A DNA stretch of 64,000 nucleotides from Distichodus sexfasciatus (taxonomy: Eukaryota; Chordata; Actinopteri; Characiformes; Distichodontidae). A program made the position numbers and the translations under genes. Below, in pieces: positions 1-11,953 of this stretch. Position 1 is the stretch's first letter. Every line of letters starts with the position of its first letter. A model generated the notes under the pieces. That model was not told the origin of the DNA. It was given only the letters and a program-made list of their open reading frames with translations, and ran no database searches. The DNA lies in the NCBI GenBank assembly GCA_032718565.1, contig JAVGVS010000043.1:1180042-1244041 (forward strand), given 5' to 3'.

Positions 1-2240
1 ACCCTCCTACTTCTTTTTCTCGATCCAGGGCAGAATGTGGGAGGCTTCGCATTTTAGATCATGCATATCGTTCTGACAGTTTTTGCAGTGGATTTGGAAT
101 ATTTTCACAAACTCAACTAAGCCAGGTTGTTACATGATCTATATCCGACATATATTGTGTTTGATCTTTTATATCATTTTTAGATATGTTTATTCTAGAC
201 ATGTTTTTCAACATAAATGTGTATCTCAAATGACAGGAAGAAAATATGGACAAAGAAGACAAACGGCAATATAAGATCTTAATGTAAGTAAGGAAATGAG
301 AACAATCAGAGGGAAATTGTTTTTTACTGCAATACAGATTTTAAACAGATATAAACACATTATTATTTGCAGACATGCACATGTAAAAGGTTAATTATTA
401 ATGCTATATCAAATCTCCCAGTTTTTCCATTCACACACTTCTTTGTGAATTCTGTTACACTGACACAAACATTTGGTTGTACTTTTTCAGTATTTAGAAT
501 AAGTTGGAAAACTTTTTCGACGTCGAACTTCACCGTATGATAAAGCACACTATATGGCTGCTCCCCTGCTTCTTAAAGTAGTTAGTTCGCGGATTGAAAC
601 AGCATGAAGAAACAGAGGTAGTGAATTTCATCAATTTGGCAGCCATTTAAAGAACAATCTAGAGCGACGATGGGGTGACCTCCACCTGATTCCTATTGTC
701 AATCGATGGAGCTCCTGGCCTGTTATGCTCATATATACAGCAATATTGCCTTATGAAATACACTGGGATATTGACTTGTTTTTTTCTATCCCAGACAATT
801 CTCATTTTCTTGAAAAAGGGGCTCAGCACAAGCCACCAACACTGTGCCACTCTCGTGATCTTTGTGATGGCATGGAAGTGGAAGAAAGATTATAATTCAA
901 TGCGATTCAAAGCCGATGGATCAGAAAACTATACAGTCTACAGTCTACCCAAAACACATAAAAGAAAGTGTGGGCAGACTCAGAGATGCTCGCAAACTCA
1001 TTTTGTGCTGTCTCGGAAAGAGCCTACTGTCAATTTATGTGATATGTGCATTCTAGTTCTTTGAAATTAGTTTGCCTTTGTTTCAACTTGCGTGATAGTA
1101 GTGGTTTCTGATTCATTTTAGAGTGGTATGCTGAACATCTGTCTGGCAGCACAAAACAAAATTAAGAATTAGCTGAATGATAGTGTTCTGTAATTGACTG
1201 AATAATTAGAGCTGAGTACACCAAAGCCTGTTTTTTTTCCAAAGAAAATTCCTCCAGTAAAGTCAGCCATTAAAATACTGTTTGAGTAAAAATACTAAAA
1301 TATTTGATATTAACAGGACAGGTTTTTCAAAATCTACTAGTGAAGGTTAGCCATAAAAATACTAGACCCAAAGTCTTAAAATTAAGTATTTTTTAATTAG
1401 CTCATTTTCAAAAGGTGATGCCAGTTGTCAAATTCCTTTAATTACAAACATAATGAGCATGTAACTCAATCAAAACTCATGCAGACACTCAGTAATTATT
1501 CTTGGGAGTATTGTACGAATTCAAGGTTTAGGATTTGGCACCGTCAGATCCAACAAACATCTTGCAAAATCAATATCAAAGGCAATATCATTATTTCGGG
1601 AATCAGTTTCAAAAAGAAATGTTTTTTCTTTTACTTCAGATAAAATCAGCATGAAAAATATAACAAGCAGTGATTGTTGAAATGCAATGGAATAAAAATG
1701 TCAAATATACAGTACATTACGTTATTATAGTTGTTGTACGTTTTTGTTCATCAGAGCCAAAATGCAAGCATGCACTAAAAGTTTGGCTTAACACTGATTA
1801 GGACCAACTTTCGCCAGCTGGACTGCTTGATAATGATGTGCAGTGTGGATGAGAACTTTATCGCTCAGGTACAGGACCCATAGGAGGTGATGGCGGTGAC
1901 GGAGATGAGTCGTGGCCATCACGCACCTGAAAGGCCACAGCGCTGGTCGGCTTCCAGCCAGGTCGGGTCCCGGCCCCATCCGCGGACACCCCTCATCAGT
2001 TCTGTTCTCTCCTCTTTCTCCAGCTCCTCCTCCTTTGCTCTACTCTCCTCCAAAGGCCTCATTTTCTGCATGATTAGGCCCCCACCTGTCCTGCGCCTGG
2101 CCCCTGGCCCTCGCACAGTCTGTGACACACTGTCAATTAGCGCAAGCACGTTTCTAGCTGAGTCACGTCAAAACGAGACGGAGTGAGTGTGAAATTATAT
2201 CCATCTTTAACAAAAGGTTTGCTGGATTAATAAAAAGGTC
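1..2240. other. Single-copy AT-rich DNA, no gene recognised
   Basis: No repeat family, splice-flanked exon or domain is recognisable here. All open frames are short (122 codons at most) and lack known motifs. The part at about 1860-2190 is richer in GC than its surroundings and has a pyrimidine tract (CTCCTCTTTCTCCAG) resembling a splice acceptor, but the frames after it show no recognisable protein. It may be conserved non-coding DNA. Confidence 0.5.
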
Positions 2241-2832
2241 GCCTTTCTTATTAAAGTATTAATAAAAAATGTCATTATATATACAGTTGTTTGAATTGTA
2301 TTATAATACTACTGTATACTCTTGTAAAAGTATAGTTTGTATTGTGTACTATATATAGTTTCCTACTGCACTATGTATACTGTAATATACATGAAGAAAC
2401 ATAGTATACTATGTGTACTATATAAACTATACTACTATGGACATGATATAGTATTTTAGTATGTACTTTAGTACAATACTATATTCGTTATAGTACGGTA
2501 TGTATTATAGTATACATAGTATGGCATGATAGTGTACATAATATCATACTATACTATGTTTACTATATACTGTAATTTATACTATAGTATACATGGTATT
2601 CTATGTATACTATAATATACAATTCATATTAATTAGAATAACTGTACCACATTATGGTATATGTATAAAATATTACAGTATTAATATTATACACACTGCA
2701 ATAGAATGTACATTGCACAAAATGTTAAAAATATGTAAATGTGTACTTTTTGTACATTTTGAAAAATAGTAGTATACCTAAATATCTATGTTATTTTACT
2801 CCATTATACCACAGTACTAAAGTATGTAAAGT
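2241..2832. repeat. AT-rich degenerate TACTATA/TATAGTA simple-sequence region
   Basis: The stretch is built from short permuted words such as ACTATGTATACT, TATAGTATAC and TACTATA on both strands, so it is full of small palindromes. It behaves like an old decayed (TATAGTAC)-type simple repeat rather than a coding or regulatory segment. Confidence 0.75.
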
Positions 2833-2993
2833 AAAATGGTAGAAAGATCTATTTCTAGATTACTGGTTCTAGTTCCTGCTGGGTAGTGGCATGCACAGTA
2901 CTAGTACAAACAGAAAAATCTAGTCCTGCACATGCCACTTCTTAGCAGTATCTAGAACCAGTAGCCTAGTATTTTTTTCTACCACTTTGAAAA
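2833..2993. repeat. Inverted repeat (hairpin), arms about 65-70 bp
   Basis: The left arm (about 2836-2905) contains TACTGGTTCTAG and GTGGCATGCAC. The right arm (about 2920-2990) contains the reverse complements CTAGAACCAGTA and GTGCAGG...TGCCAC in the opposite order. Both arms end in a GGTAGAAA/TTTCTACC pair. Mismatches are scattered, so this is an old foldback, probably a small MITE. No clear target duplication is seen. Confidence 0.75.
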
Positions 2994-3861
2994 TGAAATT
3001 TATCGTAGTTAACGTTTTGTGCTAAGCATAAAGACTGCAATCCTCTGTCTGAGAAATTACACTCTCTGTTTTCCCATCCAAGCCTCTGATTAATCTAATG
3101 TTGAAACCGATCCATATACTGTATAATGACCCACCAGTTGCCAAAGTATCATTTAGGCTTTGCTTGGCTCGCTCCCAGTTTAATATAGAATGATAGGCTT
3201 CAAGCCAATCTCCTAATTTTACCTTGTAAAATGAACCAGTGAGCCACATAATCAGCTTGGCACTCATTATTGCCAATGTGACACCTGTTATATTTAGAAC
3301 GAGTAAAGAGTTGGAGTTGTTTATGTTTGTTCAGAACTGTAGCATTTCGATTAGTGAGTCAACAAACATGCACATGATCCAGAGACAGATAATCCAAATT
3401 AGACAGCTGCTAATCTTTACAGGACTCCACCTAAAACTAAAGGAGTTGCTTATAGAGATTGTGGGGATTAAGGAGATGCAGATACAAATCCCAGAGTTGG
3501 AAATATCTGGTTTTAGACTTTTCCCAAATCACTCAGGATGCTATAAGATATCAATTTTAATAATATCCATTGCAATAGTTGGTGTCTGTATGCCTCTGTG
3601 AATCATAATGACTCATTTTTAAATGTAAACACATTCGTTTATGAATCTATAAATATATAAATATATATTTTCTCCTAAATCTATTTATTCTAAACCAGTG
3701 TGTGACAGTCGTGCTGAAGCTGGAGGACTGAAACTGTTACTAACTTCATACACATTCAAAGAAAAAGTCAGTTTCCACTTTGGTAGGTAATACTGCATCC
3801 AAATTGTCTCTCTTTCTACTTCTAGTTCTAGTTCTAGTTTAAAGTTTATATTTAATACTAC
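2994..3861. other. AT-rich DNA, no feature recognised
   Basis: A 120-codon open frame at 3239-3601 has no recognisable motif, and its codons look like ordinary AT-rich chance sequence. The end of the interval (from about 3700) grades into the inverted repeat that follows. Confidence 0.4.
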
Positions 3862-4098
3862 ATTTCTAGCTTAAAATGTATATGTTATATTCTATTTATA
3901 TATTCTTTATTCCATGTGCCCTAGCTGCTCTTTGTTCTTTGTTCCCTATATACTGTACAGATATACAGAGAGACGAGACGACGTGTCTCCAGTTTACACA
4001 GTGCAACAAGAAATAGAGAACAAAGAACAGATAGGGCACATGGAATAAACAATATATAAATAGGACACAAAATATACATTTTAAGCTAGAAGTGGAAA
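3862..4098. repeat. Long inverted repeat of a LINE-tail-like sequence
   Basis: The left arm (about 3866-3952) runs from TTTCTAGCTTAAAATGTATA to TTTGTTCCCTAT. The right arm (about 4010-4095) is its near-perfect reverse complement, with ATGGAATAAACAATATATAAA opposing TTTATATATTCTTTATTCCAT. Arms are roughly 85 bp and the spacer about 60 bp. A third, direct relative lies at about 5890-6030 inside a LINE 3' region (TAAAATGTATATTGT, GTTTATTCCATG), so the hairpin may consist of two opposed LINE-3'UTR fragments. Confidence 0.75.
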
Positions 4099-4254
4099 TT
4101 GACTGACAGTTTTCAATATGAAAGATTTCTTGATGGTCAGATAAAATAATCTTGAATGTAATAAAACCTCTTTCTTATTTTAAACAATCATAACACTGCA
4201 GTATTGTTAAGTATTTAAAACATTTAGCAACAAAGTTAATATTCACCATTATTC

Positions 4255-4440
4255 AACTACTGGAAACGTTGGTCGGGGTCATAGGGACCACCGCCCCATT
4301 CCAGGACTTCAGTACAAGTATGACAGAAACCAGCATACCCAGGGCACACACACACACACCCACCCACACACACACACAAACACACACACACTTACTTATA
4401 AGTACTTATAAACGAACAACTTGTGGGAGAAAACCAGACA
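4255..4440 (-). repeat. Degraded SINE-1 3' fragment with (CA)n
   Basis: In minus orientation the segment matches the SINE-1 3' body: CCCATTCCAGGACTTCAG corresponds to the CCCATCCCGGGAACT-type block of better copies, followed by GGGCACACACA and GGGAGAAAACCAGA. The CA-rich part of the SINE has expanded into a microsatellite at about 4340-4391. Neither end is intact. Confidence 0.6.
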
Positions 4441-4480
4441 GTATTATTGATATGTTTATTTAACAGCTCTTTAAAGTTAT

Positions 4481-4700
4481 CATTCGTTTATTATCTGAAT
4501 CGCTTAAATGTTATTGGGATCACAGGGATCAGAGCCCATCCCAGGACTTCAGGCGCGAGGCAAAAACCAACATAACGCAGGACGCACACACACACACACA
4601 CACGTAAGGGGGCAATTTTAAAGTAACCAGTCAACATATAGTATTCTTTTGAATGTGAGGAAAACCAGAGCACCTCACCACGCCTAACAAGAAACATGGG
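4481..4700 (-). repeat. Degraded SINE-1 3' fragment
   Basis: Starts with the tail-proximal ATTATCTGAATCGCTTAAAT, then CCCATCCCAGGACTTCAGGC, a (CA)n run at about 4583-4603 and GAGGAAAACCAGAGCACC. This is the order seen in full minus-strand SINE-1 copies such as 53556-53903, though heavily diverged. Confidence 0.65.
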
Positions 4701-4703
4701 GAG

Positions 4704-4760
4704 CGCACACAAGCTCTAAACCAGACAGACACGCACACAAGCTCTAAACCAGACAGACAG
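4704..4760. repeat. Two-copy tandem repeat, unit about 28 bp
   Basis: The word ACAAGCTCTAAACCAGACAG occurs twice in direct succession (about 4709 and 4737), each followed by ACAGACA-like sequence. It is a local duplication between the SINE fragment and the Tc1-like fragment. Confidence 0.85.
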
Positions 4761-4982
4761 AGTATATTGCCAAAAGTATTGGGACACCTTTATGCACACA
4801 TGAACTTGAATGAAATTCCATTCCTAATCCATAGGCTTTAATATGGAGTTGGCCCACCCTATAGCAGCTTCAACTTTTCTGGGAATACTGTCCACAAGGT
4901 TTAGGAGTGTGTTCATGGGAATTTTTGACCATTCTTCCAGAAGAGCATTTGTAAGGTCAGCCACCCTCGATGTTGGAATGAG
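4761..4982 (-). mobile_element. Tc1/mariner-like transposase 3' end, truncated
   Basis: Begins with the terminal sequence AGTATATTGCCAAAAGTATT. Read on the minus strand, one frame gives a decayed transposase C-terminus containing DLTNALLEEW, then a KIPMNTLLNLVDSIPRK segment, followed by the terminal-repeat region. This is the usual end of one of the Tc1-like families common in fish. Only about 220 bp remain; the catalytic DDE core and the other terminus are missing, and the break is close to the (AGAC/AGAT)n tract. Not functional. Confidence 0.85.
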
Positions 4983-5028
4983 ATGGAATGATACTTTTGC
5001 AATATAGCATAGTATAAAATAGCACAGT

Positions 5029-5054
5029 ACAGACAGACAGACAGACAGACAGAC

Positions 5055-5092
<38 letters not shown>

Positions 5093-5114
5093 GAGCAGAT
5101 AGATAGATAGATTG
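5029..5114. repeat. (AGAC)n(AGAT)n compound microsatellite
   Basis: A run of AGAC units passes into AGAT units (about 5029-5091), is interrupted by GGAGC, and continues with three more AGAT units to about 5113. Confidence 0.97.
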
Positions 5115-5221
5115 ACTGATTCAAAACAACGCACAAACAAACGCAACATAAATAACTAGAAATACAGTAAGTACAGTAAGAAAATGACATTAAGACATTG
5201 CGTGATGTCGTCACCTCTCCC

Positions 5222-6152
5222 TTCCCTGCAGGACACTTACTCCAAGAGATGTAAGACCAGGCAATCTCAGGGTTTTAAAAAAGACTCATCTCACCCAGGA
5301 AACAGTATTTTTCATCTTCTGCCACTGTACAAAACAGAGACACCAGAGGAGTTTCTTTATCCTCAGGCCATCCGTTTCTTTAACCAGGACATGCCTTTCA
5401 GGTCTCAGTTCTTATTATATGCTGCTAATACATACCGCGCTGTTACAATAACTTATACTGTACATGTCCATGCTATTACATGCTGCTATTACATACCTCA
5501 TATCGTTGTTACGATAACTATACTGTAAATGTCCATGTTATTATATGCTGCTAATACATACCTCTTTATTATATGATAACTTATACTGCTGCCACTTCAT
5601 TGTCACATGCTCTACTTCCTGCCATGTACAGTTCCGCAGCTGCACTGGCACCTTAAAAATCATCTCTTTGCACCTGTTCTGCCCTAGCACATTTTTACAA
5701 TTTTTACAATGTTTACATTCTCAGGTTTGCACATTTGCACATTGCACATACTGAACATTGTACTTGGAAATAGTCCGGATATAGTATCTGTCTATTATAA
5801 CCTACCTCTTACCACCAGTGTAAATGTCAATTTCAACCTGTTAAGAATACTGCATCCTGACTGACAAACATGTTTACCTCATGTCTGTCTTCCCCGTCTA
5901 GTCTAAAATGTATATTGTATATTGTCTGGTTTAAAATGTATATTGTTTAATGTATATTTTAGTATTTTACTTATTTTATTGTTTATTCCATGCTCAGTCG
6001 TGCCAATGCCTATTTATATTCTCTGTTCTTACTGTTCTTGTTTGTTTGCACTGAAATAACCTGACACGCCGCCCTCGCTCTCTATGTATCTGTACAGTAT
6101 ATAGCAGTGATTTTATTTAAATAAAGTTGGACTTTTGACTCTTGACTCTTTG
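5222..6152 (+). mobile_element. LINE fragment: C-terminal end of reverse-transcriptase ORF plus 3'UTR
   Basis: An open frame (about 5184-5528) contains KKDSSHPGNSIFHLLP followed by a PQAIRFFN-like element. This layout (a DxSHPxxxxFxLLP segment, then FFPxAIRxLN) is known from the extreme C-terminus of the ORF2 polyprotein in CR1/L2/Rex1-type non-LTR retrotransposons. After the stop, an AT-rich 3'UTR runs to AATAAAGTTGGACTTTTGAC and a short tail of repeated GACTCTT. No RT or endonuclease core is present, so this is a typical 5'-truncated dead copy. The clade assignment is from memory and should be treated as approximate. Confidence 0.75.
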
Positions 6153-6370
6153 ATTTCTAACTTTTATGTTCCTTATTACATTTATAGTTTTATTTTTTGT
6201 CCTGTTATTACCCCAGCCTCCTATTTAAGTTAGTATTTATGCTTGTGTTTGTATTATGTCTTTATCTTCCTTGTTCATTACACAGTTAGGACTAGGATAC
6301 ATTTCACTGCTTGTTAAATTGCATAACTTGTGTACGTGACAAATAAAGAATCTTGAATCTTGAGTCACGT
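6153..6370 (+). mobile_element. LINE 3' end with TCTTGAA tail
   Basis: Directly follows the previous LINE tail and ends in GTGACAAATAAAGAATCTTG with a repeated TCTTGA tail. The same ending (GTGACAAATAAAGAATCTTG) occurs at 46568-46785, which supports a shared non-LTR family. Only the 3'UTR is present. Confidence 0.7.
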
Positions 6371-6469
6371 GCCAAAGTCTCGTGGAATTACCATGTCAAC
6401 CGTCTGACATAATTATACTACTACGCTCCTCACTGTGAAGACAAACAAAAAAACCTTGTTATATAAAGG

Positions 6470-6617
6470 TAAATCGAAAACAAACTAAAAAGTTTGTTCA
6501 ACGTCGTTTGTTTTATAAATAAACGCTGGACGCTGCATTGGTTTATCGTCGTGAGCGTGATAACTAAAGAGCATGACGTCCTTCAGGCGAACCTGGAGCC
6601 GAGCTCTGTGGGTAAGG
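6470..6617 (+). promoter_or_regulatory. Candidate CpG-rich promoter and first coding exon (speculative)
   Basis: Within AT-rich, CpG-poor DNA this spot holds a cluster of CpGs, an inverted CCAAT box (GCATTGGTTT, about 6534), and a CRE-like TGACGT site that overlaps the start region. An ATG at 6573 has A at -3. It opens a 13-codon frame reading MTSFRRTWSRALW that ends exactly at a good 5' splice site (TGG|GTAAGG, exon end 6611, phase 0). The basic, Arg/Trp-rich N-terminus would suit a mitochondrial presequence or the short cytoplasmic tail of a type II membrane protein. A possible phase-compatible acceptor lies at 8311-8312 (TTTCTTTGAAAG), followed by an apolar stretch (SLIVAVLYALVVVY), but that link is only a guess. 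It could equally start a non-coding RNA or be chance. Confidence 0.3.
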
Positions 6618-8999
6618 AAACCCTGATTTTACATTCCTGTTAGAAGCCAGCACGTGGCATTTCGCATCGTGGTTTCTATCGAGCCTTTTGCAAGACCCTG
6701 TAAAATTGCCTCGGCCTGTTGGCGTTTTAGGTCCGTGTAGTTGTTTTTGGCTTTCGCTGCAGACGCTATGTTTTCTACCACTGAGGGCGAGACATTACTC
6801 AATGTGTGCTTTGCTTCGCGCCCCCGAGAGCCTTAAGATGGTTTTATGTGGTTTATTGTATTATTTAAGGCAAAAAAAAAACCCTCTTTTCGTTTGTCTA
6901 ATGTCCTGAGGAGAACAATTTGGGTGTGAGGATTTGCGTGTTCGTTGCTCAGAATGTCAGGGACTTTGTGCTGAAGGAACGAACCGTAATTTGTAAACAG
7001 GCTGTAAACGCACATCATTCGTATATTCATGTGCTATATTCGTGAGGTAACTAATACTAACACTAAGCATGATCATAAAGCTTTAGTTTTCATGTAAAAC
7101 CTGTAACATTGCCATGTTAACATTTTCCTTATGAGAACCAGATCTCATACCAAAATTACCGCACAAATCCGACAGTTTTCTTATATATTCGGGAACAGCC
7201 ATATCTGCCCTATAATCCACCTCAAACGCACCCCACACAAAAAAAACACACATATACGACCAACACTTACTGTTTGTGAGGTTCTCCTATTGACTCATAA
7301 TGAGTAAATCTAATAAAAAATGTAAACACCCGAGCAAAAACAATAGGGATCCAGCGGTGCGCGTAATACTAATATACATAACCCATATTTCAGTAACTAA
7401 ATGCAAATATTTTGACTTTCCGTAGGTGTTCACATAACATTTGAGTCCCAGTCCTCAAATTCATTATATTAAAGAGGACAACAGGTCCCTACACCATCTA
7501 AAACATAACCTACACACACATTTTTCCTTGTAATTAATCGTAGTTTACTGTGGTAAAGGACAGTGTTTTTACTGTTGCATCACAGTTATTGTATATAGAA
7601 CTTGATGAAGTTAAAAACCTCTGGGGGAATGAAGCACTAATAACTGAATACTATGTAGTGCCTACAACTTTGTTGAGGTTAGTTCTGGTGTGGTTCATTT
7701 AAAGTTCGGCTTCTAAAAATCTGTTTCCACCTGATAAACATATAAACAAATAGACTGGACTTAAGCAAAAAGAAGTACATATCCCTCACACTTTAATTAA
7801 ACATTAATGTGCTATTAAATATATGCCATTGTTCCTGACATTTTTTTTTTTTATCAGTATGCAGTTGACAGTCTATGGTACTGATTAGTATTATTACTAT
7901 TATTTTATTTCACAAAGAGAAAGGGATTTTAAATTCTTAGCTCTAAAAACATTTAACTTGGTGAGAAAGAGCAAAAACTTTCTAATGAACTCAAATGATC
8001 AAACAGAACAGTCATTTCTATGTCTCGATTAGCAATTATCCCACTCGAATAGATGTCTAATTTTCTCTGCTCTGAGAAATATTTTACAAAAACTAATTGG
8101 CCTACCTTCATCTCCAGAATAGTAAATATATTGCTTCAGGAATTTATATTTGGGTTCATGCAGGATTCAGCGCCTCTAATCAGTGACGTTTTTCCTATTG
8201 AAAGCTGCAGGGTTTGAATGAGGGTCAGTCCTGCTAATAGGCTAAGATTTTTCCTGCAGTTACACACTTGTTCCACGGGTTTAAACAATACATGCTTTAT
8301 TTTCTTTGAAAGGCCAGCTTGATTGTGGCAGTCCTATATGCTCTTGTAGTGGTGTACCACCATTGCACAGCAATTACGGGTGAAACATTTGACACACAGC
8401 ACACTGAATTCTCTCGAATCGATAGTACTCACATGTGTCATGCGGGACAAACTTTTTCAGTATTTAATGGGTCTGTAGCAACGCCACGTCTAAGATTAGG
8501 CACTGGATTTTACAAAGCCAAACGAGGTTTTTTACAAAGACAAACCTCCCGCATCTTAGCATGAAAAATTCAAAGTCTTCCAGTTTGTTTAAGGTGCACA
8601 GGACATTGAGGCCTGTGTTTTATGCTTGAGTTTATTTTATGTGGTTCCTGGTTCTGGGTATAGGAACTAGATCAATTTGGATTTTTTTTTTTAGAAAGGC
8701 AACAAAGCTTGTTTATTTGGGGATCTAATGAAAAGTTCAAATGTATTTTATTTTCAGAAAAGCATGACAAACATATTTCTTAAATGGGTTATTTGTAGTT
8801 ATTTAAGAGTACTCATCAGGTTTTATGCATTTAAAAATAAACTTTTTAAAATTCTATAAATGGTAGAAAAACTATATATATATATAAAAAAAAAACACTT
8901 CACCCTCTAGTGGAGAATCTATGTGGTAACAATACTCATAGCATGCAATTTCTTTCATTTGTTATTGTCTTTTATTGTGCGTTATATGATCCAATATTT
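6618..8999. other. AT-rich single-copy DNA, no repeat recognised
   Basis: Apart from poly-T runs and a short (TA)n at about 8873-8886, no transposon or SINE sequence is recognised. The open frame at 8319-8564 (reading from a TTG) begins with an apolar run and follows an acceptor-like sequence. It has no known domain after that, and no donor can be assigned confidently. Confidence 0.4.
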
Positions 9000-9360
9000 A
9001 TTTATCTGCAGTTAGCTCACACTGGGCTCTATTAATACGGACATGCTGCCTTATCGCCTGGCTTCTAATGTTTATTTCTTGCAGCAGACAGGGCAACTGG
9101 TCGGGTGGAACCCGAGCCCAGAGCCGACTCCAGAGTCAGTGATCATTATATGTAATGCAGTCGCAAGGCTCCTAATTTGTGTTCTGACGGCAGCTCAGTG
9201 ACGGCCGGCTCGGCGTCAGAGGGGGAGACTGCAGTAAAAAGCTTTCAGAGCCGTCATCCCCCTTCAATTTGCATGCTTAATGATGCTGAGCGTGAGCTAA
9301 TAGGGGGTGTAATGACTTCTGACGGGTCGGACTCAGGAGTGACCGTGGGTCAACATTTAG
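9000..9360. other. Conserved-non-coding-like block
   Basis: Balanced base composition, no repeats, and homeodomain/POU-type words (TTTGCATGC, CTTAATGATG, GAGCTAATAG) distinguish it from the AT-rich flanks. This is the usual look of vertebrate enhancer DNA, but conservation cannot be tested here. Confidence 0.3.
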
Positions 9361-10573
9361 AAAGAGGGGTGGGGAGGGGTTAACACACACCATACGGTAC
9401 CCCCCCACCCCCAACCCAGTCTTTCAACCTTCCTTCCTTCCTTCCCTCCCACTCTCCCTCCCTCCCTCTTTCCTTTTCTTTCTCCATTACTTGCACAGAG
9501 CTGCCACCGAACCCACGTCTTATCAAACGCAAGCATTCCCCGCCTGTAACCTTTAGCCACAATCTCTCCTCTCAAAATGGAATTAACACCAGCTTTATTC
9601 AGAGACCTGTCTGACCTATGAGCAGGGAAAAGTAACCTGAAAGAACTCAGAAACTTTTGTAAATATTAATGTCATCTTTTGTTTCATAAAGGACGTCTTT
9701 GTGGTTGCTCAGGAATGCTTTTCCTGTGTCAGAGCGAAGCTGTCATCCTGAGAGTTTTAAAATGTGAAAAACACAATATCCTAAATCAAATATGATGATT
9801 GTAGCTATACATTCATATTTATTTATTATAATTAGATACTGTTTATTTTTCAGTATATGGTCATTTCCCTGGAGGTGCTATGCAGCATATTGTCCATCTG
9901 AGTGATCAGCTAAATATATTACCCAGCAGTGCATCATCGCTTCATATGAAAGTGTTGAAAGTTTAAATTGTATTCTTTTAATTCTGCCTTTTATATTCCT
10001 AAATCCCATGCATGGTTCAGAAATTTGTTACAGCAATATGTTATGTCCGTAGTGTAATAAGATCTAGCAACAGATTGGTGATAGCTGCTTGAAAAACAGC
10101 ATCAATCTGTTTTTCTCCACATTTTCCAGTTTGGTCATAATTGCATCAATGTTGTCAAGAACAGACTGCAGTACGTATACCTTCATTTTGGATGACGGCG
10201 CCACGACCAGTGTCTGTGCTTCGCCTTACCCCAGCTGTTAATACATTTCAGACATCATTATTTGGCTGTTGATAGTTTGCTATGCGCCCTGGCTGGCGCT
10301 GCTCCACAGGCTGGCGTGGGTCAGGGCTTGGCCCTGAGGCGCACGCGGCTAAGTACAGCAGCGGTCAGTCTCTAATGGTCACAGGTGCAGGGTGCCCACT
10401 CACTTCCTCCAGGTGTTGCTTCACAGCTGAGTGTCACTTGAGATCCGTCCGCCTGCCACAAGAGCCGGCAGATCTCTCTCGCCTTCGTCTCTTGCTCTTT
10501 ATTTAAACCGTTTAAAATGACCATCGCAGAACACTGTAGATTACAGCATTGCGCCCAAATTAAGATACCGTAT
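9361..10573. other. Single-copy DNA with a pyrimidine tract
   Basis: About 9400-9485 is a C/T-rich tract with CCTT repeats that creates shadow open frames on the minus strand. The remainder shows no recognisable gene. A GC-richer patch at about 10280-10480 contains a 74-codon frame without known motifs. Confidence 0.4.
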
Positions 10574-10576
10574 AAC

Positions 10577-10610
<34 letters not shown>

Positions 10611-10612
10611 TA
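10574..10612. repeat. (AAT)n microsatellite
   Basis: About twelve AAT units in succession, ending in a short TATATA. The 61-codon frame across it is simply the poly-Asn reading of this tract. Confidence 0.97.
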
Positions 10613-11476
10613 TATTGCAGTTTATATTTCTATTCAGTCAGTTATAAGCCATTTCCATTTGGACAATACAAAAAATATGTTAGCATGGATATCACCAAAT
10701 AGTAGGAAAAATTCTTAGGACGAGGTACTTAATTATAAAAGGAATCAAGTGATCACACACTCATATTTTTGTAAAGCCATTCATACTTTCTTTCTTTCCT
10801 CAGTTCGTTGTCTGTGATTTAAAATACCGCCAGAGCAGTCTTTTTTCAAAGTCTGTATGGCCAGTGTTTTGAATTCAACTCTCAGGTCATAAGCGGCACG
10901 TTAGCTTTTGCTTTGTTTCGTCCGAACATGACAGTCCCGTACTTAAGTCTATCGCTAGTGGAGCAGATGTGGGAGTAACCACAGAACTGCATAAGAGCAT
11001 GGGCATTGACAATGTTCAGCTCTAATGAATGCAACTTTAAATGAAAGAATTACACACCGTTTCCCCACCGCGCCGTTCCACTCTGACCGGCGCTATTGTC
11101 GTCTCATAATAACATTGTTTTATGACAGTGATTCATCATCATGCACCCAAAAGGTAATATTATAGAAGAGAACTACAGGCAACACAATTAAATTTGCGGT
11201 TGACAGCAGGAGATGTTTGTCTCCATTGCACACTTGCATTTTTACGAAGACCTCACCCAACCCTAATTCCCCCACCTCCTGTTCCGCCAATTTTTTTTTA
11301 GCAAACAGCCCAGGCTGTTTTGAGGGTTTACTGGCGATTACCCGTCTAACAAATGATCATTGCTTGACCTTGCAATTACTATTCAATAGATATTCAAATA
11401 GTGTGTAATTACAGGTGTAGAGTGATAAAATATTCACGCCGTGTTCATATTCATCCCATTCATTTCCAGTCCCGGA

Positions 11477-11612
11477 GGGGCTAATGTGTAATGATGTGCG
11501 CCAAGCAGTTTAACAGTAAGCATTCCCTTAACTTAATGACTTCTGTGTTTTGATCTCTTTGCTCTGCTGTTAAAAGAGGGAGCTACAGGAGTCACATTTT
11601 AACTGCTCTAGC
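11477..11612. other. Upstream member of a duplicated conserved-looking element
   Basis: Starts GGGGCTAATGTGTAATGATG and ends GAGTCACATTTTAACTG. The second copy at 11954-12079 has the same blocks in the same order: GTGTAATGATGTGCG, then TTAAC, CTTAA, TTGATCT, GCTCTGC, AAAAG, and AGTCACATTTTA. The pair is clearly homologous but diverged by substitutions and small indels. It resembles no transposon I know and has no terminal repeats. A duplicated regulatory element is the most economical reading. Confidence 0.55.
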
Positions 11613-11953
11613 ACAGCCAATCATAATCTGTTTCCAGTTGGATATCATTTGAATAAAATTCGTTAGCACAGGTATTACCCAAATGGCCTTATATGGCACT
11701 CAAAAGAAAATCACTAATTTAAAGAAAAACCCTTCTGAATGGATACACTATGGGAAGTGATGTGTCAGCTAGCTCAGATTTGATCTGTTTTATAAAATTA
11801 TTGTCAGCCTGCTGTGGACAATGCTAATTATCCTTTTCTGGACCCATGGGCAGCTCTCTCTCTATTGGCTAGTACTAAAATCTCCCACAGCTGTGCATTC
11901 ATCTGTATATGTCACGATTAGCACATTCTTATTTGCTTTGGGGGTCCTAATGA

